DNA of 45,130 bases from JAAAOH01 sp041686235 (GTDB lineage Bacteria > Spirochaetota > Spirochaetia > DSM-27196 > PWMO01). The DNA is taken from assembly GCA_041686235.1 (NCBI GenBank), contig JAWLED010000014.1, positions 1 through 45,130 of the forward strand, in the 5' to 3' direction. The notes beneath the pieces were generated by a model. That model made no database searches, had not been told where the DNA came from, and saw only the letters and a list, made by a program, of their open reading frames with translations. The translations under genes were made by a program, and so were the position numbers. Below, piece by piece: positions 1 through 8,958 of the stretch; within the stretch, counting starts at the first letter, position 1; each line of letters opens with the position of its first letter.

Positions 1-15
1 ACCGCTTCCATACCC

Positions 16-2118
16 TTAGAAGCCCAGCCCGTCGAGATCAAAGTCTTCGGTCGCCTCATCGAGGCGCTCACGTGCTTCGTCCTCGAGCTTGTCGCGCTGT
101 TTATCGACGAGGGTGTCGGTTCGCTGTTCGAGCTCGGCACGCTTCTCGGCCGTTAGCTCCCGGCCGTCCTCCAGCGTGCGTTCGATTTCGCGTGCCCGTT
201 CTCTGATCGCGGCCGCGCGATCGAGAAGGGGCTGCAGATCCTCGCGTCTTTCCTCGATTCGTTTGCGCAACTCGTTCTGCGCTTGCCCAATGTATTCGTC
301 ACGTCGCTGGGCGAGCGTGTTTCGGACTCCTCTTCGAAGTGCGTCGTCGGCGCTTGTTTGAAACTCTTCGAGCCGCAAACGACGGTCGGCCACCGTGAAC
401 GTTGCATTGAGCTCCACCCGTTCGAGTCCGGCAAACACATCTTGCGCCGCCGAGACAACCGGGTTCTCCGTTTCGAGCGGTTCGAACCCGAGCTCATTGA
501 GCTCGACCGACGTTACCGAGCGGGCTCCATCCGATCTATTGAGCTCCATAGTCGTATCGAAGAGATACGTAGAGCTGAACCGCCCAAAGTCGGGGACGGC
601 AGGAGGATCGAATGATAGGCCGCTGCCCGAAAGGGTCGAGATGAGTCTCGCCGGGTCCCCGTTTTCGTAACGGAGCTCACTTTCGAGACCCAGAGAAACC
701 TCTCCTGTATCGCCTGACAGCGAGAGGCGGGTCGGGTCTCCGGTAAGCTGCGGGTTGCTCGATAGGAAGGAAAGCTCGCCGTCAAACCGCCGCCTACGGT
801 CGGCAGGCTCAACGCCGACCGCCGCCCGCTCGAGCAAGAACCGTGGGTACGACAGCGAGGAAAAACTCACCTCGCGGCCCGGGGCGCGTGCCAATCCCGG
901 CTCTTGTCGCCGTTGTGAGCTCAGGCCTTTGAGACGCTCGGCGATGTCCATGGCGCGCTCCCCGGTGGTGTAGATCTCTCCGAGGAACTCAATGAGGAAT
1001 TGCTCGGCAAGTCCGGCGGTGAACCCCGACACGTCGACCGAAGAAAGTGAGAACTGGGAGGCAATATAGTCGAAGTCCGACTCGAGGGCCCCCTGCAAGC
1101 CCGATGTGGCTGCTTGCAGCTGCCGGTACTCGGTCTGAGTTGAGTCTGCTATTTGCTCGGCGCTGTCGAGCAAGTCGGTAATGCGCCGGCGGCTCGTGCG
1201 CACCAGAGCTATACTGTCGGCGACTTCCTCTGCAGTGTCGATCTCGCCGGGCTCGAGAGCGCGTATACGAGACACGGTCTGCAGGGTTTCCTCGCTCCGC
1301 TGTTCGAGGGTCTCGACGCGTGCCGTCCATCGTTGCGAGTACGCATCAATCTCTTCGCGGATCTCGTCGATGCGTCGGGGAGTTTGCAGCTTGGCCAGTT
1401 CTTGATCGACAAGAGCTTGCGGATCGGTGAGATTCCCGGCTCCACCCAAGGTCGCCGTCCCGGCTTCTTGTGCACGACCGAGCAGGGATTGCCCCTCTGT
1501 GCCGTTCGTCTGTGCCGTGCCGTCTCGGCTCGACGACGGCAGCGCGGCACTGCCGGCGCGCTCAGTGCCGGTGCGGACGGTTCCGAGGGAAGCCTCGTGA
1601 ACGACAAAGTTCTTCTTGAGCAGCTCTAAGACATTGACCCGTGCGGAGACCGCCTCGATCTCGAAGAGATTCGTCATGGTTCTTTTGCGGTCCCCGACGG
1701 TGATTCGATCGATCGACAGGTCTCCGACAAGCGGTGCAAGATCGAGCCCCGTTACCTCTGCGCGAGCAGAAAATGCCGCCTCGAGGCCCCTTTCGAGGCT
1801 CCGCTCGAGGATAGAGTCGAGGAACAGGAGATTAAAGGCCACGAGGACCGCAATGATTACCAGTAGCGCTATCAACCGCATGCGTCTCAGCGATCCGTGG
1901 TTTGCCCGTATGTCCTTGTCCAGCCTGGCCAGATGTGCGCGGTCTTCCTCGCCCAGCGAATCTGAAAGACGTCTGGTATCGTCCTCGCCGGTTTCAAACA
2001 CTCGGTCGAGAAACTCACGCTCTTTGGGTAGATGTACACGGCCGAGAATGCGTTTCTCAAAGGCCTTTTGCGTGAGGTGTTTACGGAATCGTTTTGGGAT
2101 CTTCGGGGTATTGGCCAT
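16..2118 (-). CDS. TIGR03545 family envelope protein (AsmA-like)
   Basis: About 700 aa. The function is unproven. I recognise it as TIGR03545, a family known mainly as the partner of TIGR03546, which is encoded directly upstream here. After a basic N-terminus of about 90 residues there is one transmembrane helix (around LIALLVIIAVLVAFNLLF). A stretch reading 'DLAPLVGDLSIDRITV' then 'NLFEIEAVSARVNVLELL' follows, which resembles the AsmA/DUF748 pattern (inference). The middle and C-terminal parts are rich in charged coiled-coil (E/R/Q heptads), with a beta-rich segment between them. The start is taken at MANTPK (ATG at 2118). It lies 4 bases after the stop of the upstream gene, whereas an ATG at 2145 would overlap that gene by 23 bases. 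It is probably anchored in the inner membrane with a large periplasmic part. Confidence is high for the family and low for any role. Confidence 0.8.
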   Translation of the reverse strand: MANTPKIPKRFRKHLTQKAFEKRILGRVHLPKEREFLDRVFETGEDDTRRLSDSLGEEDRAHLARLDKDIRANHGSLRRMRLIALLVIIAVLVAFNLLFLDSILERSLERGLEAAFSARAEVTGLDLAPLVGDLSIDRITVGDRKRTMTNLFEIEAVSARVNVLELLKKNFVVHEASLGTVRTGTERAGSAALPSSSRDGTAQTNGTEGQSLLGRAQEAGTATLGGAGNLTDPQALVDQELAKLQTPRRIDEIREEIDAYSQRWTARVETLEQRSEETLQTVSRIRALEPGEIDTAEEVADSIALVRTSRRRITDLLDSAEQIADSTQTEYRQLQAATSGLQGALESDFDYIASQFSLSSVDVSGFTAGLAEQFLIEFLGEIYTTGERAMDIAERLKGLSSQRRQEPGLARAPGREVSFSSLSYPRFLLERAAVGVEPADRRRRFDGELSFLSSNPQLTGDPTRLSLSGDTGEVSLGLESELRYENGDPARLISTLSGSGLSFDPPAVPDFGRFSSTYLFDTTMELNRSDGARSVTSVELNELGFEPLETENPVVSAAQDVFAGLERVELNATFTVADRRLRLEEFQTSADDALRRGVRNTLAQRRDEYIGQAQNELRKRIEERREDLQPLLDRAAAIRERAREIERTLEDGRELTAEKRAELEQRTDTLVDKQRDKLEDEARERLDEATEDFDLDGLGF

Positions 2119-2122
2119 GTGT

Positions 2123-2668
2123 CTATCCAAAGGCGGTGTATACACCGCGAAAGTGTCGAAGGGCCTGGGCGAACTTCGACACGAGGGGGATTCGGGTAAA
2201 CGCTTTTACGAGGTGGCTCTGTGCGATCCGCGGTTGAACGTGAGTGCGAAACTGCACGACACCCAGGCGGCCGACAAAGAACATCGGTAGCCACAGTACG
2301 AGCCCGGTAACGAGTCCACCCGTCACGATGCTGTTGTTAAGGGCAAAAAACGCAAGAAGGGGCACATTGTATAGGGCGGTAAAGAACGGCGTGAGAGACT
2401 CCGTGGTGAGGACGGCGAACCCGACCTGGTCGAGGAGTGGATCGAAAAGCGGTACGAGCAGTCGAAAGGCGCCGAAGGCGGCAATTTCCGCGCCGAAGTT
2501 GAGGCGCAAGAAGAGGGTGATGATAAACACGCTGAGCCAGAGAAGATTGCCTGTTGGGATCAGGGCGAGCACCAAACCGAATGCGATGCCCGCGGCGACC
2601 TCTCCGGGCCTTCGGTTTGCGATGAGTCCGGCAATCAGTTTTGCGGTCCATTGAACAACCATATCCAC
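2123..2668 (-). CDS. TIGR03546 family membrane protein (DUF2062-like)
   Basis: A 181 aa integral membrane protein and the usual partner of TIGR03545, which follows 4 bases downstream. The N-terminus carries 'RPGEVAAGIAFGLVLALIPTGN', the pattern typical of TIGR03546 and similar to DUF2062 proteins (a positively charged start, then a Gly/Pro-containing hydrophobic hairpin). Three to four hydrophobic segments are visible: roughly residues 22-52, 60-75, 100-135 and a short amphipathic tail. The start may be the first Met or the Met two codons later; the sequence does not decide. Its role is unknown. By context it serves the envelope together with the AsmA-like partner (inference). Confidence 0.82.
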   Translation of the reverse strand: MDMVVQWTAKLIAGLIANRRPGEVAAGIAFGLVLALIPTGNLLWLSVFIITLFLRLNFGAEIAAFGAFRLLVPLFDPLLDQVGFAVLTTESLTPFFTALYNVPLLAFFALNNSIVTGGLVTGLVLWLPMFFVGRLGVVQFRTHVQPRIAQSHLVKAFTRIPLVSKFAQALRHFRGVYTAFG

Positions 2669-2752
2669 CTTGAATACGTCTTAGGCGGCCTGTGTGTCAA
2701 CTCCGTGTCCCCGAGGCTGCGGTAAACGGCGCCGAGCGCGCGCGAAGCAGAG

Positions 2753-2781
2753 TTGACGGACGGCGTGTTGTTTACGTAAAT
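2753..2781 (+). promoter_or_regulatory. Weak promoter candidate with palindrome upstream of the HMA gene
   Basis: A -35-like TTGACG at 2753-2758 is followed about 13-18 bases later by TTTACGTAAA (2771-2780), a perfect 10-base palindrome in the -10 region. A metal-responsive operator could sit here, but the -10 match is poor, so this is a suggestion only. Confidence 0.25.
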
Positions 2782-2791
2782 TGTCACCATT

Positions 2792-3025
2792 ATGGCACTA
2801 TTCGGGACAAAAGGCACCAAAAAATCGTTCTCTATACCGGACATGCACTGTGGGCATTGTGAGATGAGGGTCAAGACCGCGCTCGAAATGCTCGAAGGCG
2901 TGGGTGACATCAAGCCCGACCACAAGAAACAGATCGTAGAGTTTCGCGTGACCGACGAATCCTCGTTTGACGAGGAGAAAGCGCGCGCCGAGCTCGAAGC
3001 CATCGGGTATCCACCGCAGCAATAG
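2792..3025 (+). CDS. Heavy-metal-associated (HMA) domain protein, CopZ-like
   Basis: A 77 aa single-domain protein. Residues 13-75 form the ferredoxin-like HMA fold, with the metal-binding motif M-H-C-G-H-C (Cys20 and Cys23). Proteins of this kind bind Cu(I) or another soft metal and hand it to a P-type ATPase or a regulator. No metal ATPase is next to it. It is transcribed toward the photolyase gene and away from the TIGR03545/6 pair, so it appears monocistronic. The ribosome-binding site is weak. The C-terminal 'AIGYPPQ' is a usual HMA ending. The family is secure, but the metal cannot be read from the sequence. Confidence 0.85.
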   Translation: MALFGTKGTKKSFSIPDMHCGHCEMRVKTALEMLEGVGDIKPDHKKQIVEFRVTDESSFDEEKARAELEAIGYPPQQ

Positions 3026-3071
3026 CTCTCCGGGGCCTCTGCGGCCCTATGGTGCGCCGGTCGGCGGTCGC

Positions 3072-3152
3072 CGGCCGGCTCAGGAACGCTCGGCCCCACG
3101 GCCCGCCGGCCTGGCTCGGTAACGACCGGTCGGCCGGCTCAGGAACGCTCGG
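3072..3152. repeat. 22-bp direct repeat duplicating the photolyase 3' end
   Basis: An identical 22-base block occurs at 3072-3093 and 3131-3152. The second copy contains the last codons (PERS) and TGA stop of the minus-strand photolyase gene. The first copy is a duplicate just beyond the stop, in a very GC-rich stretch with several GCCGG palindromes. It looks like a local duplication or slippage event. No transposon is evident. Confidence 0.8.
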
Positions 3153-4590
3153 GCTGCCGGCCCTCGGCCCGCCGCGCAAGCTGCTCGACCTTTTCCAGAT
3201 AGCCGGGCATGTTGCACTTTCTCTCTAAGCCGGAGGCCTTCATGGTTCGCACTTTTCCGAACACCGCTCGTTCGGGCCAGGCTCGGTCGTGAAGGCCGAA
3301 TATCCACGCCACGCCGGCGTAGGAAGAGGGGTCTCGGCCGTCGAGAAAAAACGCGTTGTTGAGATACAGCGTCCGACTGAACGCCTCGGCCGGGTCCGCC
3401 GTCCACTCGAGGATCTTTTTCCCCCAATACATGCGCATGTGGTTGTGCATGTAGCCGGTAATCCGCATTTCTTGCATTGCGGCATTCCAGTACTTGTCGC
3501 CGGTGCGCGCGTTTGATAGATCGTCGAGCGTATACAGCGCCGGTCTCTGGTCCGAGGCGTGTTCGCCAAGCGTTGTCTTGGCCCAGTCGGGCAGTGCCTC
3601 GAAGGACTCGTAGTTCGGCTCGAAGTAGGCGTAGTTCTGTGCGAGCTCTCTGCGCACCACCAATTGCTCGATAAACCCGTCGAGGCTCTCCCGAATACCA
3701 CCGTCGTGGTGCGCTGCCTCGCGCATTCGCAGCACCAGGTGAATGGGCGAAATGTGACCGAAATGCAGATAGGGGCTCATATAGGAGGTGTCGCTCACCG
3801 CCGGCTCGTTTCGGTTCTCCTCATAGAGGTGGGCGCGGTCGGCGAGAAACTCCTCGAACCGGCGCTTGGCCGCCCGTCCGCCCCCTTCGAGAAACCACGA
3901 TACCTCGCCGATGCTTCGGTCGATATCCAGCGTATCGCACAAAGCGGCGGGATCACCCGGGTCGAGGGCGTCGTCGAAGACCCATCGCGGAATGTGCCCC
4001 GGCTGCCGGCTCGGGGCGAGTGGTGCCGGACGCTCGAGAAATTCCTCGATGCGGCTCATGACCTTTTTGCGAATCGTGCGCGCGGCGTACTCTCGTTTGT
4101 TCGAGGTAACCTCGACCGGAACGACGATATCGGTTTCCACCTCGGCTACCGCAACGGGAGCCGCGCGTGCAACCCGACCTCGCCATTCTCTCAGATGCCC
4201 CAGGTAGGCCCCGTCGCAGATAACGTAGGCCGCCTTTTCGGCGAGCCGCGAGACGGTCTCGCTCGGTGACCCGTGCTTGAGGACAAACGGTATACCCCGA
4301 GCCGAAAGCGCCGCGGCCACATCGCGCAGACCCTCGGCCATGAAGCGATAGTGCCGCAGAGAGGCCTCCGGGTAGGCATCGGTCACTACGAATACAACAA
4401 GCACCGGCAGCCCGAGGGTATTGGAGGTTGCAACGGCGCTCTCGAGCGCGTGGTTATCCTCGCTTCGCTGGGCATGCTGCATCCAGTACAGGACGTAGCC
4501 CGTGTTGCCCGGGGGCTTGTCGTTTAGCGCGCGTACCCGGAGTCGATGCGTGCCGCGCGGGAGGGTTGGATAGAGAAACGCGCCGTTCAC
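3139..4590 (-). CDS. phrB: Class II CPD photolyase
   Basis: A 483 aa FAD-dependent enzyme that uses blue light to split cyclobutane pyrimidine dimers in DNA. It is assigned to class II by the N-terminal 'VLYWMQHAQRSEDNHALE' signature, the 'LKHGSP' region and the C-terminal block 'LEWT...LNNAFFLDGRDP...GVAWIFGLHDRAW', including 'RITGYMHNHMRMYW' in the FAD domain. The length is normal for the class. It lies 53 bases after the antiporter gene on the same strand and may be co-transcribed. The 3' end is partly duplicated just downstream (see repeat). Photolyase implies exposure to sunlight at least at times. The start at 4590 leaves a normal lead before the 'RALNDKPP' segment. Confidence 0.95.
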   Translation of the reverse strand: MNGAFLYPTLPRGTHRLRVRALNDKPPGNTGYVLYWMQHAQRSEDNHALESAVATSNTLGLPVLVVFVVTDAYPEASLRHYRFMAEGLRDVAAALSARGIPFVLKHGSPSETVSRLAEKAAYVICDGAYLGHLREWRGRVARAAPVAVAEVETDIVVPVEVTSNKREYAARTIRKKVMSRIEEFLERPAPLAPSRQPGHIPRWVFDDALDPGDPAALCDTLDIDRSIGEVSWFLEGGGRAAKRRFEEFLADRAHLYEENRNEPAVSDTSYMSPYLHFGHISPIHLVLRMREAAHHDGGIRESLDGFIEQLVVRRELAQNYAYFEPNYESFEALPDWAKTTLGEHASDQRPALYTLDDLSNARTGDKYWNAAMQEMRITGYMHNHMRMYWGKKILEWTADPAEAFSRTLYLNNAFFLDGRDPSSYAGVAWIFGLHDRAWPERAVFGKVRTMKASGLERKCNMPGYLEKVEQLARRAEGRQPERS

Positions 4591-4643
4591 CCGCCATAGG
4601 ATACTAACAGGTGCGAGGTCGTGACTACATGTTCGGCATACCC

Positions 4644-7115
4644 TTACTGTCGGCGTTCTCGGTCGGCGGCTTGGAGTGCCTGCAGAATGTGGGGAAATTG
4701 GTTCATTGCCGCTTGTGCGTCTTGACCGCGAAGCTCGTACACGAGAACGGGTGTTACCGCGCGCACGGTTGCCGTTCGCGCCTCGGCGTGGAGCAACGCC
4801 ATCTCCCCGAAGAAGTCACCGGGCAGCAAGGTGGCGATTTCGTTGAGCGTCCCACCGCGCTGTGGCCCTTCGCGGCGCAGTACGCGCACGACACCCCGCG
4901 CGAGGAGGAAAAGGCTGGTCCCCGATTCTCCCTGCGTGATGATCTGTTCGTCTGCGGGGAATGTGCGCGGCTGGAGGTGGCCGGCAAGCTGTGCGAACGC
5001 CTCATCGGAGAGCTCGCTGAGGAGCGGGATCTTTCGAAGGAGTTCTTCCGGAGAAACAAGTAGCTCCGGCACTTCACGACTGCGGAGGTTTTCGAGGCGT
5101 GAGTCGACGCTCGAGAGACCGGCCTCCCCGGCGTTATCGGGAAGTGCCCCTTTCTCCATGGCCTCGACGATGTATTCGCGTTCACGAAGCAATAACAGGC
5201 GAATTCCGAAACGCTCCTGAGCGTCGGCAACGAATTCGGGGAATTGCTCTGCCGCCGTATCCAGTTGGCGACGCGCAGCGTCGTTCCACCTTCGATAGCG
5301 CCCGCGCACCGCCTCCACGACTTCCGGTGGAAAGACCGAGTCATCGTCGTCGAGCCGTTGGAGCACGTGCGTGCTCGACTGGTAGTGTGCCCACGAGAGC
5401 TCATAGTTTACGGCAAACCGGCGTCTTCGACTCCGTTCCGCCGCCGCCCGCAACGGCGGGAGGCGCTCTACTGCGCGTTGGAGACGTTCGAAAAGGGGTG
5501 TCTTGTGAAATCGACCGAGGTGGAGGTCCTCGAGTTTCGCCGCGTGGCGTACCGCGTCGAGTTGCAGTGAAACTTCGAGCTCCAACGTGCGAAGGGCGCT
5601 CTCGCTAATGTGGCCGGCATCATAGAGCTCTACGTAGCGGCCGCGCTCTTCGCCGAGGCTTCGCAGATAGAGCATCCGTTCTTGCTCTTGGGGAGCGTCG
5701 TTTTCTTCTCGAATTTCGTTTAGCTCGGTTTCCGGTGGGTCAAGAGAGGCCCCGTATTGGTCGCGGATGCGTTTGAGAATGGCGCTCGAAAAGCGTCCAC
5801 CGTGAGAAATGGAGGGAAGCGACTCGAGGGCCCGTTTCCGAGCCTGGAGCTCCGTGTCGGCTCGTATGAACCGGTCGGGAGGGGAAGGACGGTCGAGGTG
5901 CAGCAGGCGTACGAGTGGATCAATGCTAAGCCCCTCCACAACCAGGGTGAATAGCACCGTACCGATCACCAGTGTGACAAACAGCTCGTTTTGGCCGAAC
6001 GGCGGGAGGCTCAGCACGATGGCAACCGCCACCGCTCCCCGCAAGCCGCCCCAGAAAAGAACCGTTTGATAGCGCAGGTCAAAGGCATACTGCTTTGACA
6101 TGAGACGCAGTGACGGGACGAGGCCGTAGGCTACCGCCAGGCGGGAAACGAGGATGCCGGCAATGACCCACAGGAGAATGGGTGCGGCTTCCCACAGAGA
6201 CGCAGGCTCGACGAGAAGGCCTACCAACAAAAAGATTAGTGCGTTCGCGACGAACGCGACGTATTGCCAGAAATACTCGAGGTAGGTACGCACCTCATGA
6301 GAGACACGCATCCAGCCCCATCCGGAGAACGTAAGACCGGCGGCGACTGTGGCCATCACCCCGCTTACCCCAAGAAGCTCTTCCGCGATGATAAAAGAGA
6401 GGTAGGCGAGTATGGTTGTAAAGGTAATGCTTACAAAAGAGTCCGAGCGCACCGCCCGTAGCACATAGCCCGTTGCAAACCCCGGCACGGCGCCGGCGAC
6501 CACGCCGCCGAAGAAAACCCAGATGAACTCAGCGACACCGGAGAGCGCTACCTCGCCACTGAGCGCGCCGCCGGCAACGATTGTGGCCAGGATCCGCGAA
6601 ACGACAAGCGAAGTAGCATCGTTAAAGAGACTTTCCCCTTCAACCAAAATGTGAAGGCGGCGCGGGGCACCGAGGCGTTTGAAGATGGCAACCACAGCGA
6701 CCGGATCGGTGGCGCTGAGGATTGCGCCGAGAAGGAGCGCCGTGCGAAATGAAAGGGGAGTCGCCGTCCATACGACCAGGGCAATACCGGTAGTGGAAAG
6801 CAAAAGCCCCGGCACCGCCAGCGTTAGAATCGGCAGGAGCATTCGTTTGAGCTCTCCGACATTCAAGCTGATTGCGGACTGGAAGATGAGACTGGGGAGA
6901 AACACGTAAAGGACGAGACCGGGAGATAGGCGAAACCGCGCAAGCGCGTCGGTGGCGTCTGCACGCTCGGCAAGGGCTGCCAATAGAATTCCGATGACAA
7001 ACAGTACCACCGAGAGCGGAACTCTCGTTCGGCTAATCGCCGCTCGCGCTACCGCGGCGATCAGCAAGAGGAGCACGGTGCCACCTACGACCAGCGCAAC
7101 CTCGTCTCCATGCAT
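4644..7115 (-). CDS. CPA1-type Na+/H+ antiporter with C-terminal cyclic-nucleotide-binding domain
   Basis: 823 aa. Residues 1 to about 410 form a membrane domain of roughly 12-13 helices of the NhaP/NHE (CPA1) family, exchanging Na+ (or K+) for H+ across the inner membrane. The key motifs are 'SATDPVAVV' (TDP at 136-138) and 'EGESLFNDA' with the ion-binding Asn-Asp at 165-166. A long charged cytosolic helix-rich linker (about 430-680) follows. Residues about 690-815 form a cNMP-binding domain with 'GDFFGEMALL' and 'EARTATV', which keeps the Glu and Arg that contact the cyclic phosphate. The architecture resembles plant SOS1 and sperm NHE. It sits 42 bases after thiZ on the same strand. No strong ribosome-binding site precedes the chosen ATG. 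Confidence 0.92.
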   Translation of the reverse strand: MHGDEVALVVGGTVLLLLIAAVARAAISRTRVPLSVVLFVIGILLAALAERADATDALARFRLSPGLVLYVFLPSLIFQSAISLNVGELKRMLLPILTLAVPGLLLSTTGIALVVWTATPLSFRTALLLGAILSATDPVAVVAIFKRLGAPRRLHILVEGESLFNDATSLVVSRILATIVAGGALSGEVALSGVAEFIWVFFGGVVAGAVPGFATGYVLRAVRSDSFVSITFTTILAYLSFIIAEELLGVSGVMATVAAGLTFSGWGWMRVSHEVRTYLEYFWQYVAFVANALIFLLVGLLVEPASLWEAAPILLWVIAGILVSRLAVAYGLVPSLRLMSKQYAFDLRYQTVLFWGGLRGAVAVAIVLSLPPFGQNELFVTLVIGTVLFTLVVEGLSIDPLVRLLHLDRPSPPDRFIRADTELQARKRALESLPSISHGGRFSSAILKRIRDQYGASLDPPETELNEIREENDAPQEQERMLYLRSLGEERGRYVELYDAGHISESALRTLELEVSLQLDAVRHAAKLEDLHLGRFHKTPLFERLQRAVERLPPLRAAAERSRRRRFAVNYELSWAHYQSSTHVLQRLDDDDSVFPPEVVEAVRGRYRRWNDAARRQLDTAAEQFPEFVADAQERFGIRLLLLREREYIVEAMEKGALPDNAGEAGLSSVDSRLENLRSREVPELLVSPEELLRKIPLLSELSDEAFAQLAGHLQPRTFPADEQIITQGESGTSLFLLARGVVRVLRREGPQRGGTLNEIATLLPGDFFGEMALLHAEARTATVRAVTPVLVYELRGQDAQAAMNQFPHILQALQAADRERRQ

Positions 7116-7157
7116 TGCGCCGGGAAGTGTAGCACGAGTGCGCCGCGGTGCACAGGA

Positions 7158-7940
7158 TTATTCGCCGTCTTTTGGGTCCAGTCCGAGGGTATCGAGGAGC
7201 TCGGTGACGTGCTCGGCGAACGCCTTCTCACCAATCATCCTCTGGTGACGGGGGCGGGGGACATTTACCGTGAGGGTTTTTGCCACCTGCCCCGGGCGCG
7301 CGCTCAGCACCACAACACGGTCGGCGAGGTAGACGGCCTCTTCGACGTCGTGCGTAATGAACAGAATTGTTCGCCGCAACGTGCGTTGGAGGTCGAGAAG
7401 CCAGTCCTGCAGCCGTCTGCGCGTCAGCGCGTCGAGGGCTCCGAACGGCTCGTCCAGAAGCAGGGTCTCGCGCCCGCTCATGACGGTGCGAAGGAGCGCC
7501 GCCCGCTGGCGCATTCCTCCGGAAAGCACCTGCGGGTAGTAGTCGCCGAACCCCTCGAGCCCGAATCGGGGCATGAGCTCTCGAGCCTGCCGCCGCGCCT
7601 CATCGAGATCTTCCCCCGCGATTTCCTTTGGGAGTATCACGTTGTCGAGCACTGTGCGCCAGGGCAACAAAAGGTCGCGTTGAGGCATGTAGGCGACATA
7701 GCCGGTGCGATCGGCTACCTCCCTTCCGTCTATGCGGATAGAGCCTTCTTGGGGCTCGAGGATTCCGGTGATGAGGTTGAACAGGGTGCTCTTGCCGCTG
7801 CCGCTCGGCCCGATGAGGGTGACGAACTCTTCGGGACGTACGTCCATGGATACATCCCGCAGCGCCGGCACGCTGCGGGATTCCCCATGGAAGGTCATGG
7901 ACACGGACTCCAGTTCGAGTCTGGGGGTCGAATCACTCAT
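7158..7940 (-). CDS. thiZ: ABC transporter ATPase of the thiamine-precursor system (ThiZ-like)
   Basis: A 260 aa cytoplasmic nucleotide-binding subunit of the nitrate/sulfonate/taurine-type (NitT/TauT) class. The Walker A motif is GPSGSGKST (residues 44-52), the signature LSGGMRQR (139-146), Walker B 'LLLDEPFGALD' (about 160-170), and the H-loop 'FITHDVEEAV'. It is the last gene of the TPP-riboswitch-controlled run DUF77-thiX-thiY-thiZ and begins 5 bases after thiY. It should power uptake of a pyrimidine (HMP) precursor of thiamine through ThiX. The substrate is assigned from the riboswitch and partners, since the ATPase alone could equally serve sulfonates. Confidence 0.9.
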   Translation of the reverse strand: MSDSTPRLELESVSMTFHGESRSVPALRDVSMDVRPEEFVTLIGPSGSGKSTLFNLITGILEPQEGSIRIDGREVADRTGYVAYMPQRDLLLPWRTVLDNVILPKEIAGEDLDEARRQARELMPRFGLEGFGDYYPQVLSGGMRQRAALLRTVMSGRETLLLDEPFGALDALTRRRLQDWLLDLQRTLRRTILFITHDVEEAVYLADRVVVLSARPGQVAKTLTVNVPRPRHQRMIGEKAFAEHVTELLDTLGLDPKDGE

Positions 7941-7945
7941 GGTTC

Positions 7946-8944
7946 TTATCGTTCACCTTGGCCCGGCAGAAACTCGTTTGTGAAAGCCGCCTCGGTATCG
8001 ATGTCGTTTTCGAGCACTCCGACTTCTTTCATCCACTGTGCGTACTCCTCCCACACAGAGGCTCCCTGATAGCCCCACTGCGGGGCGTCCATGCGCATGC
8101 GCTCTGCCACCCACGGAACACTTTTGAGGAGCTCTCCCTCGTTGAGCTCGCCTACCGTCGAGGCGAGAATTCGAGCCGACTCCTCCGGGTTCGACATCAC
8201 AAAAGAGTGGCCGCGAGCCATTGCCTCGAGGAAATCGCGGGTAAGTTCGGGGCGTTGATCGAGCGTTTGTTCGGATGCAATGACGATGGGGGTGTAATAG
8301 TCGGGAATACAATCGGTGTAGTCGTTCAGAGGAAAGTACTTGATGTCGAGACCGATGCGTTCGGCCTGGAACCCCTGGGTACCGTAGTAAATCCACACGA
8401 TATCGGCCTCTTCCTGATCGAGCATGGCCAAGAGATCGGTGCCCGCCGACACGAATTCGAGCTCGTCGGGATTACCTCCCTCGCACTCTACAAGCGCGTT
8501 TAGGGTGGGTCTTTCAAAAGGCGATTGAAAACTCCCATAACTGAGCCCCTCGAAATCCGCCGGCGACTCGATTCCCTCGCCGGCACGAACCGCAAAGCCG
8601 GAGGTGTTTGTCTGGAGAACCGTTGCAATTGAAACAAGCGGCACATCATCTGCTCTGAGAAGGGTGAGATTTTCTTGAAAGTCGATGCCGAAGTCGGCCC
8701 GTCCGCTTGCCACCGCCGAGGTTGCCCGAACTTCCCCCGGCTGTATGATCTCGACATCGAGCCCGGCCTCCGAAAAGTACCCCTGTTCCTGGGCTACAAA
8801 AATGCCGACATGGTTCACGTTCGGGACCCAATCGAGCATGAACGTGACCTCACGCTCCTCGCCCTCTACTTCTCCGGCGGCAAACAAAACAGTCGGCGCA
8901 AGAAACAGCGCCGTTGCAATGAGCAATAGTCGTTTACGAATCAT
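7946..8944 (-). CDS. thiY: NMT1/THI5-like solute-binding protein (ThiY-like)
   Basis: 332 aa. A signal peptide (MIRKRLLLIATALFLAPTVL, cleavage near FAAG) is followed by an NMT1/THI5-like periplasmic binding domain. The family hallmark 'LDWVPNVNHVGIFVAQEQGY' sits at the start of the mature protein. Family members bind formylaminopyrimidine-type thiamine precursors or related amines. There is no lipobox cysteine, so it should be secreted to the periplasm rather than lipid-anchored. A strong ribosome-binding site (AAGGAGGT) precedes the ATG. It lies 14 bases after thiX. The riboswitch upstream supports a thiamine-related ligand. Confidence 0.9.
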   Translation of the reverse strand: MIRKRLLLIATALFLAPTVLFAAGEVEGEEREVTFMLDWVPNVNHVGIFVAQEQGYFSEAGLDVEIIQPGEVRATSAVASGRADFGIDFQENLTLLRADDVPLVSIATVLQTNTSGFAVRAGEGIESPADFEGLSYGSFQSPFERPTLNALVECEGGNPDELEFVSAGTDLLAMLDQEEADIVWIYYGTQGFQAERIGLDIKYFPLNDYTDCIPDYYTPIVIASEQTLDQRPELTRDFLEAMARGHSFVMSNPEESARILASTVGELNEGELLKSVPWVAERMRMDAPQWGYQGASVWEEYAQWMKEVGVLENDIDTEAAFTNEFLPGQGER

Positions 8945-8958
8945 CCGTTACCTCCTTG

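Noticed and set aside
7110..8069. Long plus-strand open frame opposite thiZ and part of thiY
   Set aside because: The opposite strand has full ABC and NMT1 motifs. The antisense frame has no recognisable domain and no start signal.
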